Source of the DNA: Lineus longissimus
Taxonomy: Eukaryota > Nemertea > Pilidiophora > Heteronemertea > Lineidae
Length of the DNA stretch: 64,000 bases
Direction of reading: 5' to 3'
Assembly (NCBI RefSeq): GCF_910592395.1
Contig: NC_088309.1
Location: 374,501-438,500, forward strand
Shown here: in pieces, positions 28,201-38,249 of the stretch
Numbering within the stretch: position 1 is the stretch's first letter
How the letters are laid out: each line of letters opens with the position of its first letter
Translations under genes and position numbers: made by a program
Notes under the pieces: generated by a model
Told to the model about the DNA's origin: nothing
The model's input: only the letters and a program-made list of their open reading frames with translations
Databases searched by the model: none

Positions 28201-30978
28201 ATCCACATGAGGTTTACTTGACTGATGCGGAGTTGAGCAGTGAGTCTCATGGCTGTTTACAAGGTACGTGTGTCTAATGAAATGTGCAATCAAAGCTGAA
28301 GCCAGCGTACCGACGTCTGAACACATTGTCATGGCCATGTTAACATGTCTATTAGAAGGAAAACCAAAGAAATTTCAGAGTACAAACCTGACACAAGTAT
28401 GATCGATTAAGTTAAGAAAACATTGCTGAGATGGTTGATATGAACATCTATTCTTCTAAAAGTCATCCACGGCTTTGGGAAAATGTAAATGTTAAATGGG
28501 TCGTCTGCTCAACTATTCAGAATTTGAAATGGTGATTTGTTTCATGTTTGTGATTCAGGTATACCAGTTGAGAGTGTGCGTCTGCGCTTTGCCTTGCTGC
28601 AGTCCATCAACAAAACACTGGAGACGTTCTTCATTCCCCTCGTTGACCTGAGGTCATCTGAACGATACAGTCACAGCACAGCTGCCCTCCTGGCCAAGGC
28701 ACGTGGTCTCATCTTCTATGATACGAAAATCGTCTTGCTCAATCGGATCTTGAACAGCACTGCCAAGAGAAAACCAGACCAACCGGCTCCCGAGATTGTT
28801 CTTGATCCTCTAGAGAATGTTGGGAGTGATGTCAAAGATTCATTAGGTTCAACATTCTGCCAAGCTCTTAGGCAGCTCAATAGTATCCCTTCACTGCATT
28901 TATGTGTGCGCATCGCTGCTGGTGGGGACCCGACCTATTCCTTCAATGTGCGCCTGACCGGGGAAGAGGTGCACGGTACGAGTGGCTCGTTCAGACATTT
29001 CCTGTCACAAGTTGCCAAGGAGCTGCAGGGAGGTCCCCTCTTGGATATGCTCATGCCCTGTCCCAGCTCAGCTCTTCATAAGAATCGTGGCAAATTCATC
29101 TTGAAGCCAGGACCGATGACATATGCTGAGGAAAAGCTGCTCGTGTTTCTTGGTCAGGTAGGTTTGTTCTTCAAGAAATCTCTAAGCATTGATTATAAAC
29201 ATTGGCATGGCAGTGTAGTCTAGTGTTTGTGTATTGGGACTCGTAATGTGAACTTCTTCCTGACTGAACTCAACCTGTCAGTCACCAACCATAGTGGCAC
29301 GTAAGGTGGAGTGCAGTACCTTGGCCACCAGTGTCATGTCATGTGTCTACTTGCAGCTGTTGGGCATCACAATGAGAGCAGACATCCCCCTCGGCCTTGA
29401 CCTCTTACCTGTCTTCTGGAAGCGCCTCGCCTCCCTCGATATTGACCCCGTCACTGATCTAAGACAAGCTGACATACTCACCTATAAGTACATCAAGAGG
29501 TTTGAGATGGTAAGTCACATGATATATCATCAACTTGGCTTTCACTCTAGAAACCAGACAAATCAGAAGTGTACATCAGGTCGTCCTGTGTTTGTTATTG
29601 TCCCCGGACAGCTAACTGGTCATAGAGGGTGACGCGGTCTCACCAAATGTTCCTTCTCAAAGTGTTACAGGCAGGATAGTCTTGATATCCTATTTGCAGT
29701 TTGTTAAACTGGTGACATGGCAAGATTTCTGGGTGAGGCTTCACTTTATTTGTTAACAAACCTGGTCTGTGTGCAGCCAGAGTGTAGATACAGTGATCAT
29801 CAGCGCTGGGGTAAACAGTCTTTAGGTCACTTCTACCAAAATGTGATAAAGTGTGCTTTGGTGTATTGAACAGGTTGAGAGTGAATCAGAACTGCTGGCC
29901 CTGTCCCAGGAGACCTACCCACGCTTCACCTACACTAGTCTGACTGGAGATGAAGTCGAACTGTTACCAAACGGAAGCAACATCTTTGTCGGCTGGGACA
30001 ACCTCCAGCAGTACACAGATGCCATCCGGCAGCTGCGCATGAAGGAGTTAGAGTGTGAGGATAGGATGCGTGCCATCCGGGCTGGTCTGGCCTCGATCAT
30101 CCCGCTACAGACCGTCTCCATCATGATGCCATCTGATCTAGAACTCAGAATATGTGGACTGCCAGATATTGACCTCGATTTCCTCAAGGTAGGTTGAACG
30201 AATTTTGATGCTCAAGATTACTTGTCCTCTATTTATGCAGAGAAACCTCTCATTTTCCTGTGTTTGCTCTCGTGAGCGTAGGTTGTTTGCCGCTACAGTA
30301 AGCTTCAGTTGGGATAATAAGCTTGATCTTGACCCAGCTGAGGAGCTGAGAGTTGGGCATCAGTTACAAGGAATCTTCTTCTCAGTCTAATGTTGTTTTC
30401 AGGCGCACACCATGTACCAAGTGGGTCTCATGGAAACTGACCCTCACATAGAACACTTCTGGAATTCCCTGGAGAGTTTCACCCAAGAAGATCTCAGAAA
30501 GTTCATCAAGTTTGCATGTAACCAGGATCGTATTCCGATGACATGTCCGTGTCGGGATGGTGGCATTGATACAGCTCATGTGCCACCATACCCCATGAAG
30601 ATAGCACCTCCTGATGGCCCAGGTAGGTTGAGTGGTGATATCTAATGTCAGCCGTCCGACGCAGAAATTGTCTTGAAAGACGAGAATTGTCAGAAGTGTT
30701 GGATGTGTTTATATCGTCATCTTAGAAGTAAAACATGTTCTGTTAAATAGATTATCTGCCTTGAAAAAACCCAGATTGGCTCGCGTAGTTGCATCTTTCT
30801 CTTCAAACGTAACTACTGCTAAACTGAATCCTTCATTGCAGGTTCGCCCGATGGCCGTTACATTCGTGTGGAGACATGTATGTTCATGATCAAACTGCCA
30901 CAGTATTCAAGCCAGGAAATAATGACACAACGTCTTCTCTACGCCATCCACTGCCGTGAAGATCCACTCAGTGGATAG
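1953..30978 (+). CDS. HECTD4: HECTD4-type giant HECT E3 ubiquitin-protein ligase, complete, 50 coding exons
   Basis: HECT ligases accept ubiquitin from an E2 onto a catalytic cysteine and pass it to substrate. I spliced 50 coding exons by hand; every junction keeps reading phase, giving 12,888 nt and 4,295 residues, in the size range of vertebrate HECTD4. Start: ATG 1953, with an in-frame TGA 13 nt upstream. Stop: TAG 30976-30978. Recognisable parts: a beta-rich CUB-like module (about 1078-1179), an SH3-like stretch (about 2140-2205), a SPRY domain (2388-2518), a serine-rich basic linker with a possible nuclear signal (3296-3306), an RRM-like fold (about 3415-3520) and a C-terminal HECT domain (3822-4295) with catalytic Cys4263. 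One intron (after exon 13) has a GC donor. Most of the N-terminal 2,000 residues are helical repeats without a named domain. Exon coordinates are given in the block entries. Ortholog identity is highly likely; substrate is unknown. Confidence 0.94.
7700..7990 (+). mobile_element. Probable tRNA-derived SINE in HECTD4 intron 13
   Basis: GGGGTTCGATACCCC near 7766-7780 is a perfect-looking RNA polymerase III B box inside a small stem. A looser A-box-like TGGCATGGATGAG lies about 50 bp upstream, near 7717. A non-coding tail follows to about 7990. This is the usual head-and-tail plan of a tRNA-derived SINE. The boundaries are estimates and I see no clear target-site duplication. Confidence 0.45.
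10173..10497 (+). repeat. 107-bp tandem array copying the exon 18 end and its splice donor (HECTD4)
   Basis: The unit contains the last 34 nt of HECTD4 exon 18 (from ATCGAGTGGCACCGCAG), the donor AAG|gtaagc and about 73 nt of intron. Donor copies start at 10207, 10314 and 10421, so the period is 107 bp. The third copy has lost 10 bp. The phrase catgtttctgttggaaggag ends each unit and also begins the larger duplication that follows, so both arose by successive rounds of duplication. Confidence 0.9.
10465..11762 (+). repeat. Large intronic duplication, copy 1, with three 220-bp subunits
   Basis: This 1.3 kb block in HECTD4 intron 18 is repeated almost exactly at 11931-13011. Inside it, a 220-bp unit beginning gttaccactgtatgcc occurs at 10688, 10908 and 11128 (the last slightly truncated). 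No protein domain is recognisable; the short open frames inside it are shared by the copies and look incidental. Confidence 0.9.
11763..11930. other. Unique spacer between the two intronic duplicates
   Basis: About 168 bp of single-copy sequence separates the two large copies. I see no gene in it. Confidence 0.6.
11931..13011 (+). repeat. Large intronic duplication, copy 2, with two 220-bp subunits
   Basis: Direct repeat of 10465-11762, shorter by one 220-bp subunit (units at 12154 and 12374). Both copies end in the same phrase (catcgggtgaagaaggt), after which they diverge. Near identity implies a recent event or gene conversion. Confidence 0.9.
13858..14060 (+). repeat. 30-bp minisatellite in HECTD4 intron 20
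   Basis: About seven nearly perfect copies of a 30-bp unit (tcaagcctgagccaagttca plus tgatgaagga), starting at 13861, 13891, 13921, 13951, 13981, 14011 and a variant at 14041. It ends about 35 bp before the exon 21 acceptor. Because the period is a multiple of three, the minus strand reads as a repeated open frame; this is a by-product. Confidence 0.95.
16501..16650 (+). repeat. 20-bp minisatellite in HECTD4 intron 24
   Basis: Seven full copies and a partial copy of tgatactcacttgctctgtg with almost no divergence, ending about 60 bp before the acceptor of exon 25. Confidence 0.95.
20573..24953 (+). other. HECTD4: HECTD4 exons 32-41 including SPRY domain (residues 2260-3023)
   Basis: Exons: 20573-20792, 20977-21138, 21372-21520, 21773-22016, 22202-22475, 22621-22890, 23136-23401, 23744-23904, 24138-24549, 24823-24953. 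Exons 34-35 encode a SPRY-type beta sandwich: FYWEIEI at the start, SFGFAP, then VAGVGWKRQGDTP, VYFTYNGE and GGLWPVVHI, a typical order for SPRY. SPRY folds bind short peptides, so this could be a substrate-recognition module; that is inference. Exon 36 follows with an acidic Ser-rich linker. Exon 38 has VRKGTTVVIRTPTN, and exon 39 has ELVLVETYLRSEGVLVRYWY, a second beta-rich region. Confidence 0.88.
25191..28263 (+). other. HECTD4: HECTD4 exons 42-45: large exon with basic linker and RRM-like fold
   Basis: Exons: 25191-27071 (1,881 nt, by far the longest), 27395-27578, 27682-27821, 28073-28263. Exon 42 begins with a beta-rich part, then a Ser/Pro-rich disordered region with KRKKLKARRER (residues 3296-3306), a possible nuclear localisation signal. 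It then has an RRM-like segment (about 3415-3520): strand RLLVLSGIPKK, helix VLMALRKVCNSC, later KGYAVLELRSKTKLDAARKA, in the order expected of RNP2 and RNP1 positions. The aromatic RNP1 residues are not well kept, so RNA binding is doubtful. Exon 43 is lysine-rich, and exon 44 (FLQFVLDKAKQDVRAVWRSF) is helical and leads to the HECT domain. Confidence 0.87.
28559..30978 (+). other. HECTD4: HECTD4 exons 46-50: catalytic HECT domain
   Basis: Exons: 28559-29157, 29357-29509, 29874-30188, 30403-30622, 30842-30978 (residues 3822-4295). The N-lobe is recognisable from GTSGSFRHFLSQVAKEL and LLVFLGQLLGITMR. ISMM-type strands and DLDFLKAHTMY follow, then the C-lobe HFWNSLESFTQEDLRKFIKF. The catalytic cysteine is in RVETCMFMIKLPQYSS (Cys4263, codon TGT 30877-30879), matching the HECT pattern T-C-x-x-x-x-x-L-P-x-Y-S-S. 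An extra Pro/Gly-rich loop of about 25 residues precedes it. The C-terminus ends EDPLSG, so the phenylalanine usually found at position -4 in many HECT ligases is absent. Confidence 0.95.
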
Positions 30979-31130
30979 TCACCTGGACACTGCTAGAATG
31001 ATGGATAGTCACCTAGACACTGCTAGGACAATGGATAGTCACCTAGACACTGCTAGAATGATGGATAGTCACCTAGACACTGCTAGAACAATGGATAGTC
31101 ACCTAGACACTGCTAACGATGGATAGTCAT
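30976..31130 (+). repeat. 30-bp minisatellite starting at the HECTD4 stop codon
   Basis: The unit is gatagtcacctagacactgc plus about 10 more bases. TAGTC occurs at 30976 (the stop codon), 31006, 31036, 31066 and 31096, exactly 30 nt apart, then 31124 after a small deletion. As 30 is a multiple of three, each copy repeats in-frame TAG stops. Confidence 0.95.
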
Positions 31131-32240
31131 TGTGCTAATGTGCTCAGTGGTTGATTTTGCTGTTGCTAGTAGAGTGTGTCATTGCATACTGTAGGGTGAG
31201 TCACAGCAGTTTCTAGTTGGTTCCAACCAATGAGCCATCTGAACTCATATGAGGTTTTGATTCAATTCACCTCTTTCAAGATGAGTGTCTCTTGGCCACG
31301 TTGGTGTAGTAATGTGGCACTCATACTCACAATAACTAACCATTTCCTATGTGTATACATGTAGTCATCATATTATAGGGTGCTGGCAATCAGTGTGTTA
31401 CTTCAGCTGCACATGGAGTTGTAGAGAAGTACATTCCCACTTGTGTTTGTTGTAGTGAATCGTGTCTCAGTTGTAACTGCTTCAAATGGTATAAAATATG
31501 AAGCAGTCAGTTTGCAGTGTTTACATTAGAAATTGATACCTGACTGCCTGTATTAGTCTTGCCAAACACTGCTGGTGGAGGTGTCGTTATGCCGCATAAC
31601 TCAGTGACTGCCGTGGTTTTGGCCTGCATCTCCACCCCGGCAGTGTTGGGCGAGACCAACCACGGCAGTGTTGGGTGGGACCCACCCCGGCAGTGTTGGG
31701 CGAGACCCACCACGACAGTGTTGGGTGAGACCCACCACGGCAGTGTTGGGTAGGACAACCAATGCCTTGAGTTTGGTGTCAATACTACAGATATACAGAT
31801 GTAGAAAGTCGCAAACTTTCACATACTAAAATGCACCAGCTCGGCTAAGTAAGTTCAAAGTGATTCCTCTGGTAAAATGCTTTGTTGAGTGTTCATGCAC
31901 ACTGTGTGTTCTGTGGCTTGATGAGCTCCTGCGATAAGGATAGAGTATGTAAGTGTTGATATGTGGTGTGTAATGTGGTGTTGCTTTCAGCCATTTTGTG
32001 TGCTTTTGATTGTGTGATCATTGGAGACATGGTGGAGATATAAGCTTAAAGACAGAGACGACTCCAGTTTCATTTGTATGTTGAGTGAAAAAGCTGACAT
32101 TTAGACGTGTACATATAATGCCGAGAACAAGTCAGTGGTGTTGATGTTGTGATCTAATTTTGTTTATGTACAAATCACTTGTTTATCAGATGTGTAATTA
32201 TAACTTAATGTCTTAAAATAAAGTGCACAACCATAAGATG
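30979..32240 (+). other. HECTD4: HECTD4 3' UTR with polyadenylation signal
   Basis: Non-coding after the TAG at 30976-30978. A canonical AATAAA lies at 32217-32222, giving a 3' UTR of about 1.25 kb. It contains two minisatellites (30976-31130 and 31636-31758). Confidence 0.7.
31636..31758 (+). repeat. 25-bp minisatellite in the HECTD4 3' UTR
   Basis: Five copies with exact 25-bp spacing: cagtgttggg begins at 31641, 31666, 31691, 31716 and 31741, each followed by a variable cgagacccac-type half. Confidence 0.9.
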
Positions 32241-32399
32241 GAATCGATCGTTGTTTTGGCATGTACTATCTGCTCAGGAGATGGTCAAGGACATCCTACT
32301 GGGTCCATATCTCCTTACAATGTTATTTCCAACTGGCGTGTTTCTCCAGAACATACAGCATGCGGAGAAGCTCAACCAGTGCGAGGCCATCTCTCTGCA

Positions 32400-33042
32400 G
32401 GTTAGATCTGTCCCAAAAGAGGGTTGTTCTGTCCTCACAGACAGCAGGTTGTTCTCCAAAAGCCAGTCAACATGTAATGGATGAAGGACTGGCGACTCAG
32501 GAGGGCCTAATGGAGTTAGATTCTTGTCTGACACAGGCAGGAAGTAATGAAGTTGAGACAACTATATTCAGGATGTCTCAAAGGTACGCAAATTGTTTTC
32601 TAACAAGGGTGAGATGTCATGGAGGGGACCAGCTGGGGTGTCCCTAATGAAGATTGGCTGTTTTCAAACATGGGTGAGATGTATTAGATGAAGAGCTTCC
32701 CATTCAGGGTGTCTCAAAATACAATTGGTTGTCCTTCCGAGGACACTGGCTGGAGATATGGGTATTCAGGGTGTCTCATAAGACAGTAGGTTGTTCTCCA
32801 TGACTAAAGGCAAGACCTCTGTCCTGGCCACAATGAAGACAGTTCAGCAGGATGCCTCTCACGGAGTTACAACCTGCCCAGACTGATGGGCAGGCCATCT
32901 AGACCCAGCCACAGAGAGGATAATAAGCCTGTCAGGCTGCCACAGGGACAAATAGCCACAGAGAAGCCAGTCTGCAACGGACGATCTGGAGAGGACGAGA
33001 TGCATTTGATGAAGACTTCCCTATTCAGGCTGTCTCAAAAGG
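32400..33042 (+). repeat. Degenerate flank of the 63-bp minisatellite
   Basis: Scattered decayed units: phrases such as aggttgttctcc, attcagggtgtctcaaa and tgatgaag recur at irregular spacing. These look like old copies of the array at 33043-33640. No coding gene is supported. Confidence 0.6.
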
Positions 33043-33640
33043 TAGCAGGTTGTTCTCCAATGAGGATGTGTTCTTGATGAATGCCTGGCTATTCAGGTAC
33101 AGAAGGCAGTAGGTTGTTCTCCAATGAGGATGTGTTCTTGATGAATGCCTGGCTATTCAGGTACAGAAGGCAGTAGGTTGTTCTCCAATGAGGAATATGC
33201 TTGATGAAGGCCTGGCTATTCAGGTACAGAAGGCAGTAGGTTGTTCTCCAATGAGGAATATGCTTGATGAAGGCCTGGCTATTCAGGTACAGAAGGCAGT
33301 AGGTTGTTCTCCAATGAGGAATATGCTTGATGAAGGCCTGGCTATTCAGGTACAGAAGGCAGTAGGTTGTTCTCCAATGAGGAATATGCTTGATGAAGGC
33401 CTGGCTATTCAGGTACAGAAGGCAGTAGGTTGTTCTCCAATGAGGATGTGTTCTTGATGAATGCCTGGCTATTCAGGTACAGAAGGCAGTAGGTTGTTCT
33501 CCAATGAGGAATATGCTTGATGAAGGCCTGGCTATTCAGGTACAGAAGGCAGTAGGTTGTTCTCCAATGAGGAATATGCTTGATGAATGCCTGGGTATTC
33601 AGGTGCAGAAGGCAGTAGGTTGTCCTCCAATGAGGATGAG
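33043..33640 (+). repeat. 63/64-bp minisatellite with two unit types
   Basis: The phrase tgttctccaatgagga recurs with spacing of 63 or 64 bp (33051, 33115, 33179, 33242, 33305, 33368, 33431, 33495, 33558; decayed at 33621). Type A units (64 bp) contain gatgtgttcttgatgaatgc, and type B units (63 bp) contain aatatgcttgatgaaggc. The order is A-A-B-B-B-B-A-B-B. The 89-residue open frame over it arises because 63 is a multiple of three. Confidence 0.95.
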
Positions 33641-33977
33641 TTGTATCTGATGAAGTTCTGTCTATATTCAGGGTGCCCTACAATACAGAAGGTTGTTCTC
33701 AAACGAGGACTATGGCCACTCAGACTGTTCACAAAGATTGTACTCAGTGGTGTAATCAACTGGATGAGCACGAGCTTTTCAGGGCATCCCACAAGACACT
33801 CAGTTGCTCTGTCCTCAAAAGACAGTCGGTTATTCCCTCCTCAAAAGACAGTCAGTTGTTCTCTGACGTGGACATGTAAATAGCAGTGATAACCACTGAG
33901 CTATGAGGCTTCTCTGAATTCATGTACAAGTCAACAAAGTAGAAACAAGTATTTGTTAAGTGATGATGTACATAAAG
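33641..33977. other. Convergent intergenic gap between HECTD4 and TBC1D10
   Basis: Further decayed minisatellite units up to about 33880 (gttgttctcaaacgagg, cagttgttctctgac), then unique AT-rich sequence. No gene seen. Confidence 0.5.
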
Positions 33978-36900
33978 TTTATTGTTGAATCGATGATGCA
34001 TGTACACATAAAAGACAAGTTATGACACTTGTTTAGTCCATATCTCTAGATTGGTATAAAAATCCTGGAAATTGGTCAAATTTGATTTGAGATAGGAGGC
34101 TGGACAGTACTGTTATTTGGGCATCGTTTCTGGACATGTGTCTGCAACCCAGCCGACAAAGTGTGTCACATCTAGATGAATAAGAGAAAGTTCACCGATT
34201 CAGGATGGTAAGATGGGTCCCGGTTGACGATATGGACCAACACCATCTTAGCATGTGACACGAACAAAAACAATTAGCACCTGGTATTGAGCATCCACTG
34301 CTCCACAAACATTGCTCTGACAATCACAATCAAGCGTAGGGCGTTGCAGTGAAAGCCATCTTACAAGTGCCGAGGAAACAAGACGTCCGAGTTAGTCAAA
34401 TGTGGATGCAAGTTGGAAAGTTTGGACTGCTGATGTACAAAATTCTTCTACAATCTGAAGGCGTTTAAAAAGAGCATTATATGCCTACTGCCCAATTATG
34501 TTTTTTTTAATTGTGTATCAAAGTTCTACTTCTGTGAGTGCCATACCTGTTGTACTTTACTCTTCCAAGGATAGCATAGACATACATTACCAAGCTTTAG
34601 TTACAATACAGTTGCCTATTCACAACTGTCTCAGTCATATTGTCCGAGGTGACGGAGACAGTTGTTAATAGAGTTGTCGACCATTCATGACTGCATGGGT
34701 CCCAAACTGTCAGAATATTGATGTTACATTTCACCTTCACCTGACAGAAGTGACTCGTCCTGTCAGGAACAATACGACCAACTCTCATCCATCAAATCTA
34801 CGACCTCCTTCTCGGTATCTTCATACTTATAAATAATGACACTATACAGAAGAGAAGATAAAATGATATGTAAATAATAGTCATTCTAGCTCTGAAGTAC
34901 ACAGAGTGGTTTCACTGAGGATGACAGTGTAGAAAGCACTAGGGTCTGAACAAAGCCCTGTTCAAAACGCCAGCAAGGACAGGACATCGGATCAGAATCT
35001 ATTCCAAGCGCTCAAATGATGAAGGATGCACTTCTCTACATAAAAGTCTCCAGCTGAATGGAAGTAAGATGTTTGAGTGACAAGCACTAAGATACCCACT
35101 CAGGTTTTGGAGATACATAGGCAATGATCAACCAAGACCATGGGTGATATGAATAAAGACTAGCAAATGCTTTTATCTAAATCTCCATGTACATTTACAC
35201 TAGGCCTTTCTGTACAAAACCGGAGTAAAATCATTTGCTAGTCTTTATTCATATCACATCATGTTTTCATATTCTTGAATACATCCGAGTTATCACCAAT
35301 GAAACCACATCCAATTCATAAACAAAATAATGATAAACATAGACTATAAGAAAATATACACGAAAGGAAGTACTATTGACTAGTATTGTATCGAGACAAG
35401 ACTATGTCAGGCTCAGCAGAAATAAGCAACACAATATAAAGCACATCACACATTTATACCTCAATTATCTACATGTGATAAGTTCACATCAGGATTGATG
35501 CTGGTGCATATTTTATGGGTTCAAGTACTGGCAAACAAAATTATTTTCTTGAATAATCTCAGCCCTAAAACGTTCTGTAAATATGGCAGTTGCAAACAAA
35601 CGTCACTTAAAGGATCGAACCCCTGTTGAAATAAACTGGAATGCAATTTGATTAACTATCAAATACCGAACTACTGAATCAAATCTGAATCTTCAGAAAG
35701 ACCTGCCTTGATATAACTTCTTCATTGATTGATTTGGTCCTAGATAAGAAATGAATTCAGCAAATCTTAGTTTGCCATTGACTAGGCTATGAAAACAACA
35801 CACGTATTGTTTCTGAAATGCAGTCAGAGGGAAATACCCTGGTGTAAGTTAGCAAGGAACAATGTACTGATAGTGAAGCATCTCAATAAACCTAAGACAC
35901 AAATGATGAATGGTTTTTTTTACAAAATAACAGAGAAATGTGTAAAAATGTGGGGCAATCTTAATAGTTCATTGGCTCAGACTACAGATGACTAACATTA
36001 TAAGTGACCTTATCCATGCATTCTGGTTATGACCTGCTATGAATGTGGCTTGGATGTAGCCATGGCAATCCTTGGGCCAAAAAACGTGAGGATGGAACTA
36101 GGTTCATTAATTGAAATGAAATCCGTCAACTGGTTCAAATGGCAGATTCAAAATTGGCTGATTATCAGAAATGGTAACCATGGTAACAAAAATATATTTG
36201 GCTGATCAGGTTGTTGACGTCCAGTCTGCTGGGTCGCCATGACAACCAGTAATTCCTGTCAATTATAAATAATCCATGAATAAAGATAACTACTGGCAGA
36301 GTTAGCATGAAATATATTACACATATTTACAGAGTAATCTAGTTAAAATACAGACTGAACGAACATGTACATATGCACATGTATTCGTTGTTACAGGGTG
36401 TCCCAGGAATGTTCCCACTGAAGATACAGCTATAAAGGACTATGGATTTCAGCAGGATGAGCCAGAGTAGACAAGAGAAGCTGTGTGTAACACATCTCCT
36501 TCTTGGTGGTCTGTTACCAGTCTTGTCTGCCAATATGGCCTCCTGAAAATGACTTCCACACAACTGCTCAAGTGGGGTTCATGTTTCCACAGGTGTCGGC
36601 ATTTGACTGTTGGCTGATCAACATTACTGGGACACTCTGCAAACATTCAAAGTAACTCCTGCTGGAAAGCATTCATGTGTGACAACAACGTTCACCCAGA
36701 CAGTCAGCCTTTTCAGTGTGGATGTGAATTTGATCAGAAAGTGATACCTCAATGCAAGACAGTTATCAGACAGATACCTATCAAGTAGTTTCTGGAATAT
36801 CTTTGAAAAGACTGAAACAAGCCACTTCCAAGCTTGACAAATTCACTTCCAAGTGAAAAGGGTTTATCAAGCGTTATATGATGGCACAATTATGACTGTT

Positions 36901-38249
36901 TATATATCAAAATGATCATAAAGTGATAAGTAGAAAATTGAGAAAATCATTCAAAGCTTCCACTCATTGTGAACAACATTTAGTAGCTACACTCAGAGTA
37001 CCTACAGTGGTGAAATAATGGTTTATTGTTCCCCTAGCCTTATAAACACTTAACCAAGGCCACATGATCATCTCAACCCTGATTATTAGCTCGTCACAGA
37101 ATAAGTGGCAAGTTGTAGTCTAATATAGGATGAAAACAGAGCCTCTCATTGAGGACCTGCTGCTCTTGACTTCATTACACCAGCAGGTTGGAGCCTTAAT
37201 CGAGATAACTTTGCGATGTTTCCCTAAGATGTAGAGGAAGAAGTCAACCAATACATGCTTTCCTCGTTTTTACACATTAACCTCAAAAAGTTTGGAGCGA
37301 AATTTTAAAATCATCAACAATTCAGATGGTGGTTTGGAGTTTAGTGCTTTGTTGTCTATTTGACGTGATTGTCAACAAGTTAAGTACAATGTTTCATCCT
37401 GCTAAACTAACTCTCAAAGTCATTCTATTTGAGAGTCTGTATGGTAAAGACTACCTGCACAACCCCAGGGTCAGGTAGACCCAACATGGGTAGATCTAAC
37501 TACCTCTCACCCAGATCAGCAAAACAGATATTCAACCTAATAGTTTCAATGACTGGTGCCATTCACAGGCATCAGGTCTCAAAACGGCAACCTCTAAACA
37601 TAAATAACCATACTGGCCAACTAGTATATGAATGTAGGTAGCAGATATCTAAAGTCAATTGTGATACATCAAGAAAGGTACACACGCATTGAAAATCCCG
37701 GCCTCGTCTGGGGTGATGGCTCAATCCTGAGGGGCCCTCTCTTGAACATAACAGTCAGAACCCAACTTGCACCACCCCCCCCCCCCCCATGTCACAGAGG
37801 CAAAACTTGGCAATATCAAGAAATCACTAATTTACTCGTATAAATTGAATGGAATGATACAACAGCACGGATATCGCACCACAAAGACCCATCGCAGTAA
37901 AGCCATAAACAACCTCGAACAAGGGTGTGAACAACCTTGGACCAGGCAAACACAAACCAACAGTATCGTTTTATTCGATACGGGTTTAAAAACATCGTTC
38001 TCAACAAGCAAGACCTGTTATCGTAACATTCATCAATCCAAAAGGTAAGGAATGCCTCTGCCTTCAGCCTGATAGGCCCAAAGATTATGGATGGATTAGG
38101 AGTTGCCCAAAGGCCAATCAGCTTTGGCCACCAACCACAAACCGAACAGCTCAACTCAACTCATCATTAGACTTGACATTTCTTGCCTTTTGAATCTGTC
38201 CAGCTACCAGCACTAAAATCATGCATCACATTGCTCACTCGGTTCCCTG
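33978..38249 (-). other. TBC1D10: Probable long 3' UTR of TBC1D10, about 4.3 kb, with polyadenylation signal
   Basis: After the TGA (38252-38250) no further minus-strand exon is recognisable. Reverse AATAAA signals occur at several places (for example near 37020 and at 33978-33983); the last one before the minisatellite is taken as the outer limit. A shorter UTR is possible. The interval also holds a poly-C run near 37776 and a perfect 26-bp inverted repeat at 35144-35257. I see no gene on the plus strand. Confidence 0.4.
35144..35257. repeat. Perfect 26-bp inverted repeat with a 62-nt loop
   Basis: The arm 35144-35169 (gtgatatgaataaagact plus agcaaatg) is the exact reverse complement of 35232-35257. 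Each arm contains AATAAA on one strand. The spacer is unique. It could be a small foldback/MITE element or a transcribed hairpin in the TBC1D10 3' UTR. Confidence 0.9.

Noticed and set aside
33188-33457. 89-residue open frame made of a repeated 21-residue unit
   Set aside because: It is produced by the 63-bp minisatellite, whose period is a multiple of three; there is no upstream gene structure.
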